Positions 52,831 to 64,000 of a stretch of 64,000 bases of DNA are shown here, one piece after another (the stretch's first letter is position 1; every line of letters starts with the position of its first letter). Source of the stretch: Eublepharis macularius. Lineage: Eukaryota > Chordata > Lepidosauria > Squamata > Eublepharidae. A program made the translations under genes and the position numbers. The stretch is taken from positions 13,473,868 to 13,537,867 of the forward strand of contig NC_072791.1 in NCBI RefSeq assembly GCF_028583425.1, given 5' to 3'. The notes under the pieces are model-generated. The model was not told where the DNA came from. It saw only the letters and a program-made list of their open reading frames with translations, and ran no database searches.

Positions 52831-55770
52831 CTAGCCGGAAAACAAATAAACAAAAAATTAGAATGGTCTGATTTTGTCATTTAACAACAAAGTATGCAGA
52901 AATCAGCAGATGAAAAATTCCACTGCACGACGACAATTGATAAAATGGAAGAGAGAAAATGATGTTAAACTGCTTTGGGTCCCCATTCAGGAGGAAGGCA
53001 TGGTACAAATGAAATGAATAAATACAAATAAGTGAGTTGTTATCAACTGCTAATGAATAGCTTTGTTTAATAGGAACCTTTGCTGTTAGAGTTAAATATT
53101 ATCATTTAAAGGTTATTATATTTTGTAATTGGCTTATTGATTGACTGAACATTCTATTGTAATCTCCCTTGAGTCCCAGGGAGAAAGGTGGACAATAAAC
53201 AAGACACAAGAGCCAAGAAACCTTGCAGCTATTAAAGGAAGAGAAGTCATGGCTGGAAACAAAAGGTTACCTTACGTAATCTTGAATTCTGCATCTTAAA
53301 CTGTTGAACACTACTCTGATCAATGCTATACTTTCAGACCAATTCACACATGCATGGAATATGGTATATATCTCGTCGTCACTTGGTTTCTCAGCACTTG
53401 ATGACTTGCGGCCAGATGTGTGAACTGGATCCACACATAGCTATTGCATTCCAGCTAACTTCTACTGAAACAAAAATTCTATGGGTGCCAATTGCGATGG
53501 CTCAGTCACACGTGCAAGTCTTGGCTTTGTGAATTACTAGCCTGTATGTGTGTGAGCAGAGGTCTATTCAATTAGAGATAAATCTTCTACGAGCCAGCAG
53601 TATGCCAGAATATAATGGGAAAACGTAGATGTGGTTAGGAAGAAGAAAAATTGAACTAGACATAATTGCAGGCAACAATCAACTGCTGTAAGCATTAGTC
53701 AGAGAAGAATATCATGCCTCAAGAGCAAAAGCCTGCTCGTCTCCATTTAATGTTGATTTCAATGGGATTATCTGTCTGTCATTATTGATATTCCAGTCCT
53801 TGGCAAAATGACTCCTATGGGTTCACTATGATCGTATGAGCCTATGATAGTAGAGTGGGACCTGTGCCAGGCAGCATTCCTGATCACAGAGACAATTTGC
53901 ACACATGTGGGTTCTAGGGTTGCCAGCTGATCAGTTTTCCAAAGGCTTAACTGGTTCTCCCCCATTCTAGTCAGTTGTCTGGTGAAGATTTTTTCCCCCT
54001 TAAAATAATCAAGCAAAGGAATGTGCTATGCTGTGCTTTTAAGTCTTCTGCAGCACTGGGCTTGCAGCCAATTTTAACTTTCATTTTCAGCTCATGCTTT
54101 TCAGTGCCTCAAAAGCAGCTTCTGTAAACACTGCAGCTGTTTTGGACTATATTTTCTGCTTCCCTGGCCATCCTGCTGTTTCTGTGGGGGAGTAGGAGTG
54201 GGTAGAGAGAGCTGCAAAGGGGTCCCATTCCCGATGGAGACAGAGTATCCCCTGCTTCCACCCTCTCCCCTCTACCACTTATCTGGCTGGCAGGGGTGAG
54301 GAAGGTGTGGAAACTGGCCTCCTGGATGTGCTCCCGGGGTGGCGTGACATCACTTCCTGGGAGTGTCATCATTGCACCAGTCCAAGAGTGCCCCAAAGTG
54401 GCTGCTGCAAAGCCCATGCACACTTCCATGCCCGTGTCACGTTGTCATGCCACTCCGGGAGCACTCCCACACTTCGCAGTGGGCCGATTTGGGCCCCAAA
54501 TGGGCCGAATCGGGTCTGTTTGCAGCACTGTTCCTGGGCACACAGGCTCAGTCCCTTGGCCCCACTGTGATCTATCTATTGACTCTACTTGTCCTGCCCT
54601 TGTGTGTGCAGCCCTTTGTGAGATCTGTGCTTTCTAAGAGCTGGCAGCCCCAGCAAGCACTGTGCCCATGTTTGGGTGAATACACAAAGGAAGGCGAGTG
54701 GTAGGTGTGCTCAACCTGCTTTCCCTTGCTTTGCACATCTGTATACTGTTGTGTCTTGTATACAACCACATATCCTTCTCTCACATGCATCGCAGGTGCT
54801 GGTCTACTTTCACTTCTGGACAAAATGGCCCTGAGCAAAATTAGCATTGGGTGTCTTTTGAAACCTTCTGGATAAAAGTCTGACATTTCCCCCCTTGCTT
54901 CTTCCTGCTGCATTTCCTGCTTTTTGACTCTTTGCCCTCTCCACATGGGTAACAAGTCATATCTTGCTCAAGACCCACTGCTTAGCCAGGAAGTTCTGCT
55001 GAAATATGAAATAAGAGTGTGAACTTTATACAGTGAGACAAGCCTTGCAAAGCCAGTGAGTCACTGAGGGGCAGGTCTTATCACACAAGCAAATGGGATA
55101 CAATGTCAGAAGATAAATGATATTTCAACCAATATAGAGAACTCTCTGCAGAGGAAACCACAGAGAGGAAGTGAAGATAAGGGAGATTATACCCAGGAAG
55201 GCAGGAAGCAGTTGGGCACAACTACATTGGGTCTGGATTCAGCTTCAGCCGAAAGCCCCCTCTCCAAGCAGCCATTCTAGAGGGATTGGTCAGTATTAAC
55301 GGGATTATTTGTTGCATCTTAAGGCAGAAACATTTTAAGCATAATGTTTTATGCACTACAGCCCTCAATGCACTAGAATAAAAACACCCCCACCTTTAAT
55401 GGTGCCACAAGACTCCTGTTTAGTTTTTCTCCCCCGGTGGGCTTGCCCTATTCCAGCTCTTCGAATCCGGGCAGACAAATTTGCCAAATAGGCGAATTGT
55501 TTGTTGAGTATATAAATCAAAAGCATGCCTTACTGCATTGTGTACTCCCGGCTTTCTGCTCCTTAAAACCCATTTTTTTCTCCTGGCATAAGGCTTGTCT
55601 CCTTAATTCTGCATTTAGTTATTTCAATATTTTTACATAAATCCCAAAGAGCCCTCCAATAAATTCCTGAAGCTCAAAGCCACAAGTTTGTTGCAGGCTG
55701 ATAATGGTACTGCCATTGTGTGTCACACAGGGCTATGGCTCCAATCCATGGGCCTAGAGCCAACTTCACA
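52831..55770. other. Long mostly unassigned stretch
   Basis: S3-like tails at about 52965-53030 and 53155-53205; old TGACATCACTTCC pieces near 54345. At 54470-54525 a 'gggccgatttgggcc' block recalls the interior of the CAGGGGTCATTT MITE. At 55395-55430 a hairpin-family fragment. No gene recognised; overlapping frames near 54300-54950 have no domain. Confidence 0.35.
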
Positions 55771-55967
55771 CTAGGGTTGCCAACCTCCAGGTGAGGCATG
55801 GATCTCCTGGAATAACATCTGATCTCCAGATTACAGGGATCAGTTCCCCTGGAGGAAATGGCACCTTCAAGGCCCCATAGACCTCCTTATTCTTCACAAA
55901 CCCTCTCCAGGCTCCACCCCCAAATTTCCAGGAATTACCCTGCCCAGAGATGGCAATTCTGATTCGC
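55771..55967 (-). mobile_element. hAT-type MITE (AGGGTTGCCA family)
   Basis: Begins TAGGGTTGCCAACCTCCAGG and ends 'cagagatggcaattc'. Target duplication unclear. Confidence 0.75.
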
Positions 55968-56258
55968 ACCAAAGGTTCGCCCCTCTGTCCATGTCAAGGC
56001 ATTAAATTGTCTGCAGAAAGGAAGAAACAAACCTTAAGCCCAGATCTTAAAACTCCAATTCTCCCGTTAGAAAATCCTCCTGGCCATTAGTTGTGCTTCT
56101 GTAAGATGTGAACTGGAGTTCCATACTGGGAACTCAAATTTCAAGTAGAAATCAGCCCAAAGGGGCATAACCTTCCCTCCTTAGCTCTTTTCCCAATCTG
56201 AAATGGCCCTAGGGAGCTACTCTTTGCCCTGTTGGGGAAACTTATGTGTAGTCATCAC
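55968..56258. other. Unassigned sequence
   Basis: No recognised repeat or gene. Confidence 0.3.
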
Positions 56259-56720
56259 TAGACATGGGCACGAACCAAAAAAAATTAACGAACCAGCGGA
56301 TCATGGTTCAGTGCAGACGACGATCCCGAATTAGCGAACCGCAACGAACATCTCCCGATGCCAAACTGAACCGGTTCATGGTTCATGGAGGCCTGGCAGC
56401 AGCCCTGGCACCAGAGGGAAGGAGGGACTAGAGCCCTAGCCCACCACTCCCACAGACCTGACCCGATCAGGCTCTGATCAATAATCAATGTAAGACCTCA
56501 GCTGAGGTGCCCACTGAGCTTGGCCCCAGAGCCAGGCAGCAGCCCTGGAACCAGAGGAGATAGATCCCTATCCCTCAAAGCCAAGCTCAATTGTACTCTT
56601 AGTCTCTCTCCCCAAAGGCTAGCAGGTGTCAAGCAAGAGCTCTGTCCCACTCCACTGCTTGCAGAAAGTGAAACCCAGCCTGGGAGACCACGGGTATTTA
56701 TAAGCAGTAATGTGTAATTT
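56259..56720 (+). mobile_element. hAT-type MITE, TAGAGATGGGCACGAACC family, 3'-incomplete
   Basis: Begins TAGACATGGGCACGAACC. Interior contains a duplicated 'aggcagcagccctgg' segment (about 56392 and 56534). The right terminal repeat is not found; the right limit is approximate. Confidence 0.6.
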
Positions 56721-57144
56721 GAAATGACATATTAAATGACACAAAAACTACCCAGTAGGAGCATGTTTACATCAAGAGACCATACCCAGTACTATAATCT
56801 ACCCTGCCCCTTTACCAAAGCGTCTCACTGAGTCATTTTTGACAGTAGTGCCCTGTTATCTGAGTGACCTGATAGAAAATCCTTGTGGCTACCATAAGGA
56901 TTTCAGAACATGTCAATCAGTCTGTATTCAGCAGGCTCTGATGTTCTCAATTCCCATCTATAACTACATTCTAAGGAAAATTAACTGTGCCTGTCCATTT
57001 CATCTCTCTCTCCCTCTCCTTTGGTCTCTTTCTTCCTGTTGTTTTCCATATTACTTTTTAAAAACTGTAAACTCCAGGGACCTACCTGCCTACACAACTT
57101 AGTAAGGATGCCGAGTTCTTTATTATCATTGTAAAGGAGAAGAA
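56721..57144. other. Unassigned sequence
   Basis: No recognised repeat or gene. Confidence 0.3.
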
Positions 57145-57272
57145 AGAAACAAGAATCCTACGGCACTTTAAAGATAAACAAAATTTTATTCCAGCCTAGA
57201 GTTGATCTTTAAAAAGCCCACAAAACTCCTGCTTAATGTTGCTGCAGCAGAATTACATGGCTACCTCTGAAA
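57145..57272. mobile_element. Hairpin-family element (additional lineage), decayed
   Basis: 'ggcactttaaagataaacaaaattttattccag' mirrored by 'ttaaaaagcccac', then the tail 'gcagcagaattacatggctacctctgaaatc'. No hammerhead core is left. Confidence 0.55.
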
Positions 57273-58380
57273 TCAAAAACAAGGAAAGCTTAATGTTATA
57301 AGAAATGACAGGCCTTTTAAGATCTTACCATAATAAAGATCATCTGTTCTCTAGGGAATTTGCTGACTCTTGATGTGAATTGGAGAGTGGGCAGTGTAAG
57401 ACTCAAAGGAGAAGGGGGGGGGCTACTTCTAGTATCTGCTCCTGGTGTGTTCCTCTCTGCAAACCCCATTTATGTTGCTTGCCCTATAGCAAACTCATCT
57501 GCACATGAATAGCTAAGGATTAGATTACTGTTGCCCCTGAGCAGCTGCGTTCACACTAGCTAAGCAAACCTCCTATACGCTTACTATCCCCCCCCCCCGC
57601 CAGAACACACAACCCTTGTCTTGGCTTTTCTCTTCCCCAAAGCAGAGTTCTCTTTTGCATAACCCTCCCTCTTCCTCTAAAAATATTCCTTAAGGGGTGG
57701 GTAACAGTCCCCATCTGCATTTTATTCCTATAAGGAAGCACTATTTTATACTCCAAGGAAGGAGATTATGGGAAGGGGCATGCACCTCTGACTCTAAAAG
57801 TACATGGCCACATCAAGGTGAGAAAGGGAAGTGCTCGGCTTCAAGAGTGATGAGCAGGTGTCTTTGTAGAGTGATGTGTCTCAGCTCCAGTATACTCCAG
57901 GTGCAAATACTATTGAGGCTAACCTGTAACGGACCTATCTAATCTATATTTTTAATGCTGGGTAAGATTTTTCGAGATGTGCTAAGTAAATCTCTAGTGC
58001 CATAACAACTAAATAAATAAATGGTTTTCTAGCTTCTTCGGAACGTTGGGGTTTCTTTTTGAAAGCTTATCAGACTTTTCTAAATGATAGGATCAGTAAC
58101 GGTGAACAAACTTCCTTAAACATATCTTGCCTACAGAGACTGCATCTTCCCCTGTGATATGCTGACGCAAAGGGGATTTTGAGCATGGTTTAAGTTGCAC
58201 TCTCAGTTCATATTGGGCAAGAAGAGTGAGGTCCAACAGGCCTGACCAATAGCTCATTTAAACGACATGTGCACCCTGGATAACTGCGCCTCATATCTTT
58301 TGCAGGGTGGTGGGATTCTGTGATGTTAGGATTTTATTTTATTTGCAGACAGGAGGAAGTTTTTGGGTTGTTCATGCTGA
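57273..58380. other. Unassigned sequence
   Basis: No recognised repeat or gene; poly(C) near 57590. Confidence 0.3.
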
Positions 58381-58388
58381 TCCATGTG

Positions 58389-58603
58389 TAGGGTTGCCAG
58401 CTCCAGTTTGGGAAATTCCTGGAGATTTAGGGGTGGAGCCAAGAGAGAGCAGGGTTTGGAGACGGGTAGGAGCCCAGTGGGGCATAATGCCCTAGAGTGT
58501 ACCCTCTGAAGTTGCCATTTCCTCCAGGGGAACTGATCTCTGTAATCTGCAGATCAGTTGTCATTCAAGATCTCTGGACCTCACCTGGAGATGAGCAACC
58601 ATA
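58389..58603 (+). mobile_element. hAT-type MITE (AGGGTTGCCA family), full length
   Basis: The 8-mers TCCATGTG and TCCATGGG flank it. Starts TAGGGTTGCCAGCTCCAGTT and ends GGAGATGAGCAACCATA. Confidence 0.85.
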
Positions 58604-58611
58604 TCCATGGG

Positions 58612-59336
58612 CCAATGGCAAAAGAAGCCATTGTGCTGCATGTTGGCCGCCTGATCCACATTCAGCACATGTGGGTTTTTTTTCCTACAGAGAGATTATT
58701 CCCATATAGGAAATACACAAACTGATGGGTGTTTGCACAGGAGATTGTGAATACGGTTAATGTGAGATGGAAATGAGAAAAAAGAGAATGAATGGAATCC
58801 TTCATGTAACGGTAGAGTGGAATTTTCTCAGGCACATGTGTATTTCATGTGAATGTTCTGCATCTGGACCACCCAGCAATTTTTACACAAGCATTTCGTG
58901 CAAGGAGCCCTGATTTGGATGGGGACCACAGCATGGGGAAGGGGGGGGAGTTAAGCCTGTCTCCTATGCCATTTTCCCAGCATGTTCCCAGGGAGCTGCT
59001 GTTTGCTTTTTTGGGATCCTTGCCAAACTGCTTTTTAAAAAAGCTGGGAGCTCTACAGTGCAATCCTAAAATGATTTGCTCCAGTCTAAGCCCATTGACT
59101 TCAACCCTGCCCTAGGAATGCTTATTTGGAAGTAAATTTCAATGAATTCCAACCAGATGTATCAAGTACTCATTTCAAAGTATTCATTTTAAATTTAATT
59201 TACGTTACTTATAGTCCACCTTTCTCACTGGGACTCAAGGCAGATTACACAGAATAAGTCAATACAGTCAACAGGATGGGACATCCAATCAACAATGCAA
59301 TTATTTGTATTGTAGAAATCTGGAATCAACCAGAAC
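58612..59336. other. Unassigned with MITE and LINE relics
   Basis: 59051-59150 is a relic of the CAGTGCAATCCTA palindromic MITE; 59200-59290 an inverted LINE-type tail (gtccacctttctcactggg). Confidence 0.4.
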
Positions 59337-59596
59337 CAGGGCTTTTTTTCAGGGGGAACGCGGGGGAATGGAGTTCCGGAACCTCTTGAAAATGGTCACA
59401 TGGCTGGTGGCCCCGCCCCCTGATCTTCAGACAGAGGGGAGTTTAGATTGACCTCCGCGCCACTGAGCAGCGCGGAGGGCAATCTAAACTCCTCTCTGTC
59501 TGGAGATCAGGGAGCGGGGCCACCAGCCATGTGACCATTTTCTCCGAGGGCAACCCACTGAGTTCCACCACCACTTTTCCCAGAAAAAAAGCCCTG
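59337..59596. mobile_element. hAT-type MITE, CAGGGCTTTTTT family
   Basis: Perfect 8-bp duplication ACCAGAAC. Two facing GC-box arms; 260 bp. Confidence 0.95.
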
Positions 59597-60039
59597 ACCA
59601 GAACTCTGAACACAGAAGTTAACATGACTCGTTAAACAATGCAAAAGGTACATAGTAGGATCTTACAACAACAAGGACCATGAGCTGTACATAGTAGTAT
59701 AGAAGACAGGCCCTAATCCTATACCCTTTAGCTTCTAATCTATTACCTGTGCTGAAGTAAGTCTCCGTTACAGTATTCACATGGCTCAGATGGCGACCTG
59801 ACACCCCAAACAGGTTCCAAGGTTAAACTGTTACAGAGCCCCTCAGTCTGTTGCTTCCATTTGCTAAGCAGAAAATGCAACCTGAACTACAGACAGTAAA
59901 AACAGTGGTCTATTTACTTCTCCCCTATATCCCAATAAGGCCACTCTAAGACATTTTGGAGTCTGAGAAGGAAAATCCAAATGGCATTCTCCCTACTGCA
60001 ATCCCATCAGTTCACAGGTCCTGCAGATTACTGTGGGCC
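59597..60039. other. Unassigned sequence
   Basis: No recognised repeat or gene. Confidence 0.3.
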
Positions 60040-60286
60040 TTACACTCTCCTGCTCAGCAGCGGCCAGATACTGACCATTTTGGACCATTTTCAGCCTTTT
60101 TTTGCCATTTTGGGCCCAATTTCGGCCTTGAATAGCCAGGATTGGGTCCAAAACAGCCAGGATAAGTGATGCCAGGGGGTGTGGCATATGCAAATCAGTT
60201 ATTCCAGAGATGTCAAGGGGTGTGGCATATGCTAATGAATTATGCTAATGAGTTCCTCCTGCTCTTTTTCTACGAAATGACCCCTG
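60040..60286 (-). mobile_element. hAT-type MITE, CAGGGGTCATTT family, half copy
   Basis: Retains the right half in minus orientation, ending CTACGAAATGACCCCTG. The other terminus is lost. Confidence 0.8.
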
Positions 60287-60627
60287 GTTACACCTATCCT
60301 AGTATTGATTGTAAGATACTTTTTAGTATGCCTTTAAAAAAAACTTTACATGCTGGTTCTAAAGTGTTACGACTTTTTTTGGTTAATTGTTTAACTGGGT
60401 TTAAGAACGAAGAACGAGCTAGTCCCTGCCTCATGGCATCCTCAGTTATCGCTGAGGATAAAATTAGGAGGACCATGTACTCCACTTGGAGCTTCCTGGA
60501 GGGTGAAGAGAGAGTAAAAAATGTAGTAGAGAGACAGTGGATGGATGCTAAGATAGCAGGATGGAGACAAACTTTCTAGGCAATCCTAAAGAGAGTTACA
60601 CCCATCTAAGCCAACTGTGAGCAGCCT
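60287..60627. other. Unassigned sequence
   Basis: The plus-strand frame ending at 60579 reads LVNCLTGFKNEERASPCLMA… I do not recognise it; it may belong to a decayed element. 60580-60620 resembles the CAATCCTA palindromic MITE. Confidence 0.3.
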
Positions 60628-60800
60628 AAAAAGCCTAGACTAGCCTGATCGTGTCAGGGCTCAGAAGCTAAACAGCGCTGGCTATGATTAGTACTTGGAT
60701 GGAAGACCACCAAAGGATAACAGGGTTACTGCTATGCAGAGAAAGGCAGTGGCACAAAACTCCGTCTGCTGATTTCTTGCATTGGCAATTCCATGAGGGG
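60628..60800 (+). mobile_element. 5S-rRNA-derived SINE
   Basis: Head CCTGATCGTGTCAGGGCTCA, 'gaagctaaacagcgctggc', 'acttggatggaagacc'. Confidence 0.8.
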
Positions 60801-60881
60801 TCTACCATAAGAGTTGCAACTTTTATGAGGTTTTATTATTATTTTTTTACTTGGGTAGCTATGTGTTCTGCAGAAGAACAG

Positions 60882-62690
60882 CAGGATTTGAGTCAGGTGG
60901 CTCCTTAGAGACCAACAGTGTATAAGCTTTTGAAAGTTAGAGCGCTCTTCTAAACATATTTGAAGAAGGGAGATTTGACTCTCAAAAGCTTACACCCTGG
61001 AAATCTAGTTGGTCTTTTAAGGTGCTACTGGATCCGAATTTTGCTCAATTATTATCAGTCAACTGATAATATCAGTAGTTTGCTTGTAGTAGTTCACAGC
61101 AGGAAATCAATTCGTGCTCTGCACACTCTCAGAAACGCTCTTTTTTGTTTCACTGACCTGGGCAGTTTCACCTTTTACCTGAAGGCACCAAAACCTCTTC
61201 TACCAAGATTCAGCTCTAGTAACACTGTAAAGGCCAACTAGATTTCCCAGGGTATGAGCTTTCAAGAGTTAAAAACTCCCTTCTTCAGATACTTTATTCT
61301 GAAGAGGTTTTGACTCTCAAAAACTTTCATCTTGAATTGGTCTTTAAGATGCCACTGGACTCAAATCTTTCTTAATAATAAAAATATTAATAATATTTGT
61401 GCTTATATACCACTCTTTTAGACAGATGAGTGCCCCACTTAGAGCAGTGAACAAAGTCAGTATTATGTTTGTAGTCCATGGCAGGAAGGCAACATGTGTT
61501 CTGCACATGCTCAGAAACTCGCTTTTTTGTCTCATTGGCCCAGGGCAGCTTCACCTTCTACCTGAAACTACCTTCTACTAAGATTCGGGTCTAGTAGTGC
61601 CTTAAAGATCAACTAGATTTCCAGGGTGTAAGTTTACAAGAGTCAAAATTCCCTTATCTGTACTTTTATCTGAAGAAGGGAGCTTTGACTCTCGAAAAGT
61701 TATACCCTCTAATTGGTCTTTAAGGAGCTACTGGATCCAAATCTTGCTCAATTATCAGTCAGCTGAAGTAGATTGTTTGCAGTAGTTCATAGCAGGAAAT
61801 CAACATGAGCTCTGCACTCTCAAACCCTTTTTTATTTCATTGACCTGGGTAGCTTCACCTTCTATCTGAAGTTACCTGACATTATCATCTACAAGATTCT
61901 TGTCCAGAAGCACTTTAAAGACCAACTAGATTCCCCAGAGTATAAGTTTTCAAGAGTCAAAGCTCCTTTCTTCAAATAAAAGTACAGATAAAGTATGTGA
62001 AGAAGGAAGTTTTGACTCTCGAAAATTTACATCCTTTTAAGACCAACTAGATTTCCAGGGTATAAGCTTTTGAGAGTGAAAACTTTATCTGTACTTTTAT
62101 CTGAATTATTATTAACAATTTATTTATTTAATTTATAGCCCTCCCTCCCTGCAAGTAGGCTTAGTGTAGGTTACAACAAAAATAAAACATAGGCATAACC
62201 GTAAAATCACAAAACTTACTGTACAGCACAATTCACCTGCTCAAAGGGTGAAGGTGTGGGCTGATATCCTGCAGCTACTCATATGTGGGGGGGGGGCAGA
62301 TGACCATGTAGTAGGGTTGCCAGCTCCAAGTTGGGAAATTCCTGGAGATCTGGGGTGGGTGGGTGAAACCTGGAGAAAGTGGGGTTTGGGGAGGGAAAGC
62401 ACCTTAGCATGGCATAATTCCACAGTCCACCCCCCCTACACACACACACACCAAAGTAGACATTTTCTCCAGGTGAACTGATCTCTGTGGCCTGGAGACC
62501 TGTTGTAATTCCGGGAGATCTTCAGCCACTACCTGGAGGCTGGCAACCCTACCATATAGCCCCCCCCCACAGGTGGGACACCTGCAGAGAGACTCATTTG
62601 ATGGATTTAATGAAGAGAGAGCGTTGCCTCTCAAAAACTTATATCCTCTCATTGGTCTTTAAGGCGCTCCTGGACCTGACTTTCTCTCAA
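60882..62690. repeat. Tandem array of lineage B hairpins with shared linkers
   Basis: Hairpins at 60882-61048, 61204-61376, 61585-61752, 61906-62115 and a half at 62595-62690. Linkers at about 61070-61190, 61464-61575 and 61766-61885 are alike (gcaggaaatcaa, gctctgcac, tcattgacctggg, agcttcaccttctacctgaa). An S1 SINE piece lies at 61372-61462, a SINE/LINE tail at 62105-62235 and a hAT MITE at 62311-62550. Confidence 0.75.
62311..62550 (+). mobile_element. hAT-type MITE (AGGGTTGCCA family), full length
   Basis: The 8-mers ACCATGTA and ACCATATA flank it. Starts GTAGGGTTGCCAGCTCCAAG and ends GGAGGCTGGCAACCCT. It is inserted within the hairpin array. Confidence 0.9.
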
Positions 62691-62764
62691 TTATTATTGC
62701 CATCAGCCCTCTGAAATAGTTTGTGGTTTATGGCGGGAGCCACGCGCGCTCTGCACAGGCTCAG

Positions 62765-63330
62765 AAACCCTCACTGACCATGAGGGCCACGAAGCGACCT
62801 TTTCGTTCCCTTTTCGCCCCGGCCGCCCTTTTCCTCCCCGGCTCAGAGGGGCACAACAAAACGGGCGGCCCTCGGGGCTCCGGCTCGGCCCGCCAAGCGC
62901 GGATTCTCCCGCCGCCCGCCTCCCTCGCGGCCGGGGGCGGCGCGGCCTGAGGTGACGCGAGGGGCCGGCCCGCCAGGCGGCTCCTCAGTGGCGCAGGCCG
63001 CGCGCGTGACGGGAAGGCGAGGCCTGGGCCGGGCCGCGTCGGCCTCTCCCCCGGCCCGCCCCCTTCGCTCGCCAGCCCTGTTGCCTCAGCCGCCGCGCTC
63101 GCCCGCTTCTCGTCCGCCGACCTTCGGAGGCAATTCCGCCCCTGCCCGGTCGCGCTCCGCGGGCCCCGCCGCTGTGCGAGAGCCTCCCCCGGCCAGCCAG
63201 GCTGGCTGACGCCGACGCCGCCATGGAGTCTGGCCCGACGGGCGGCTCCAGCGAGAAGAAAAGGTGAGGGAACGGTCCTCCGGCCGGGGCTCCTTCCCCG
63301 CCGCGGCCTGGCCCGCCGGGGGCTCCTTGA
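62765..63330 (+). promoter_or_regulatory. CpG island, candidate promoter
   Basis: Very high G+C with dense, undepleted CpG, in contrast to the CpG-poor flanks. It contains several GC boxes (for example CGGGGGCGGC near 62935), a TTTTCGCCCC E2F-like site near 62811 and a GCGCAGGCCGCGCG NRF1-like stretch near 62991. No TATA box stands out. It encloses the candidate first exon at 63223. Confidence 0.85.
63223..63263 (+). CDS. Candidate first coding exon of an unidentified plus-strand gene
   Basis: The ATG lies in GCCGCCATGG, a near-ideal Kozak context, inside the CpG island. It encodes M-E-S-G-P-T-G-G-S-S-E-K-K and two further bases before a strong donor (AAAAG|GTGAGG at 63263/63264), so the intron would be phase 2. 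Without splicing the frame meets TGA one codon later, which supports the donor. The short acidic/Gly-Ser/Lys start gives no family clue, and the rest of the gene is outside the window. Alternatively this is a 5' UTR exon and translation starts later. The upstream frame is open for some distance, so an earlier start cannot be excluded. Confidence 0.6.
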
Positions 63331-64000
63331 ACCGTCTGGGGAAGGCGGACGGGCAAGCGGCGCTTTCTCCATTTTGGACCTTCCCCAAATTGTGAATTTT
63401 CCACCCATTGGGGTGGGGAAAGCCTCTGAGGATGAGGGGAGGGGAAGCTTCTTTCTTTGCACCTTCACCCATCTTTCTTCCCATCTTCCCTCAAAAGGAA
63501 ATCTCGCTTCTTTATAAGGCTAGACCGCCCCCCCCCCATCTCAAGGGCCAGAAAGATAATCTACATCGATTCCCCTTTCCTCCTTTACAGTGCAATCCTA
63601 TGCAAACTTGCTCCAGTTTAGGCACCTCGGAGTCATCGCGTTTAGGCTGGTTTAATTCTGTTTAGGATTGCGTTGAGAATCAGCTTCCCTGTTTCCTGGC
63701 TGCATGTCACCCGTTTGTGTTTCCAAAGGATGCTTCTCCATTTTGGGGAGAGGGGAAAGGGTCTGTTTATGCATTGAAAGAATTCCCCTCCCCAATCTTG
63801 CATCCCTCTAGGTTTCTTTGCAATCTTCTGTTCTTTCTATCTTTTTTGTTGTTGTTTCTAGCAGCATTCCTCCCCAATTCTTTTCTGTACTCCTCTTTAT
63901 TCTTCCCTCTCTCATTCTTTTGCCAATCTCTTTATTCATCCCTTTCTCCCCATCTTTTAATCTCCCCATCTTCCATCTTTTAATAATCTCTCCCTCTGAT
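63264..64000 (+). other. Presumed start of intron 1
   Basis: Follows the donor at 63264. Becomes pyrimidine-rich after 63780. A relic of the CAGTGCAATCCTA palindromic MITE lies at 63588-63672. No acceptor or second exon is evident before the window ends. Confidence 0.5.

Noticed and set aside
60166-60579. 137-codon plus-strand frame as a gene
   Set aside because: Starts inside a MITE, has no recognised domain, splice signals or promoter; noted as unassigned.
60882-62690. CRISPR-like or satellite reading of the tandem array
   Set aside because: Units are 300-390 bp, diverged, and explained by retroelement hairpins plus duplicated linkers; a CRISPR has no place in a reptile genome.
62761-63468. 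235-codon minus-strand open frame across the CpG island
   Set aside because: Long frames arise by chance in GC-rich DNA with few stop codons; composition is Arg/Pro/Gly/Ala-rich, overlapping frames are open on both strands, and no domain is recognisable.

Overview
This is vertebrate genomic DNA, almost certainly from a squamate reptile and most likely a gecko-like lizard. Three things point there: Sauria-type SINEs whose 3' ends match the BovB LINE tail, 5S-rRNA-derived SINEs of the 5S-Sauria kind, and BovB/RTE, CR1, L2 and L1 LINE fragments side by side. The species cannot be fixed from the window.

Positions 1-62,760 read as intergenic (or upstream) DNA packed with mobile elements. I see no convincing host coding exon there; the open frames lie inside repeats, low-complexity DNA or unassigned sequence without codon structure. 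The dominant families are: (1) short hairpin-shaped retroelement copies with 11-16 bp target duplications, which I read as Penelope-like; (2) several hAT-type MITE families with 8-bp target duplications; (3) CpG-rich MITEs with 3-bp duplications; (4) tRNA-derived and 5S-derived SINEs; (5) 3' ends of CR1, L2, BovB and L1 LINEs. Simple arrays include (GAT)16 at 13871, a 133-bp AATAT array at 33719 and a 98-bp minisatellite at 34455-35105.

At 62,765-63,330 the base composition changes sharply to a CpG island. It holds an ATG in a strong Kozak context at 63223 and a splice donor at 63263/63264: a candidate first coding exon of a plus-strand gene whose body lies beyond the window. I do not recognise the 13-residue N-terminus. 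The 1.9 kb just upstream is a tandem array of hairpin repeats whose linkers resemble the outer edge of this promoter.

The most interesting observation is that at least five lineages of the hairpin elements (called A-E here) carry a motif that folds as a miniature hammerhead ribozyme: a short stem I, a CUGANGA core, stem II, GAA, a self-complementary 4-mer (AGCU or ACGU) in place of stem III, and a stem I partner. Stem I and stem II sequences differ between lineages but remain paired, which is the pattern expected of RNA selection. Small hammerheads that lack a closed stem III and act as dimers are known from Penelope-like elements, so the class is precedented, but these lineages and their one-base core insertion deserve testing. 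A second theme is that several MITE families carry promoter-type motifs (TCTCGCGAGA, GC boxes, octamers).
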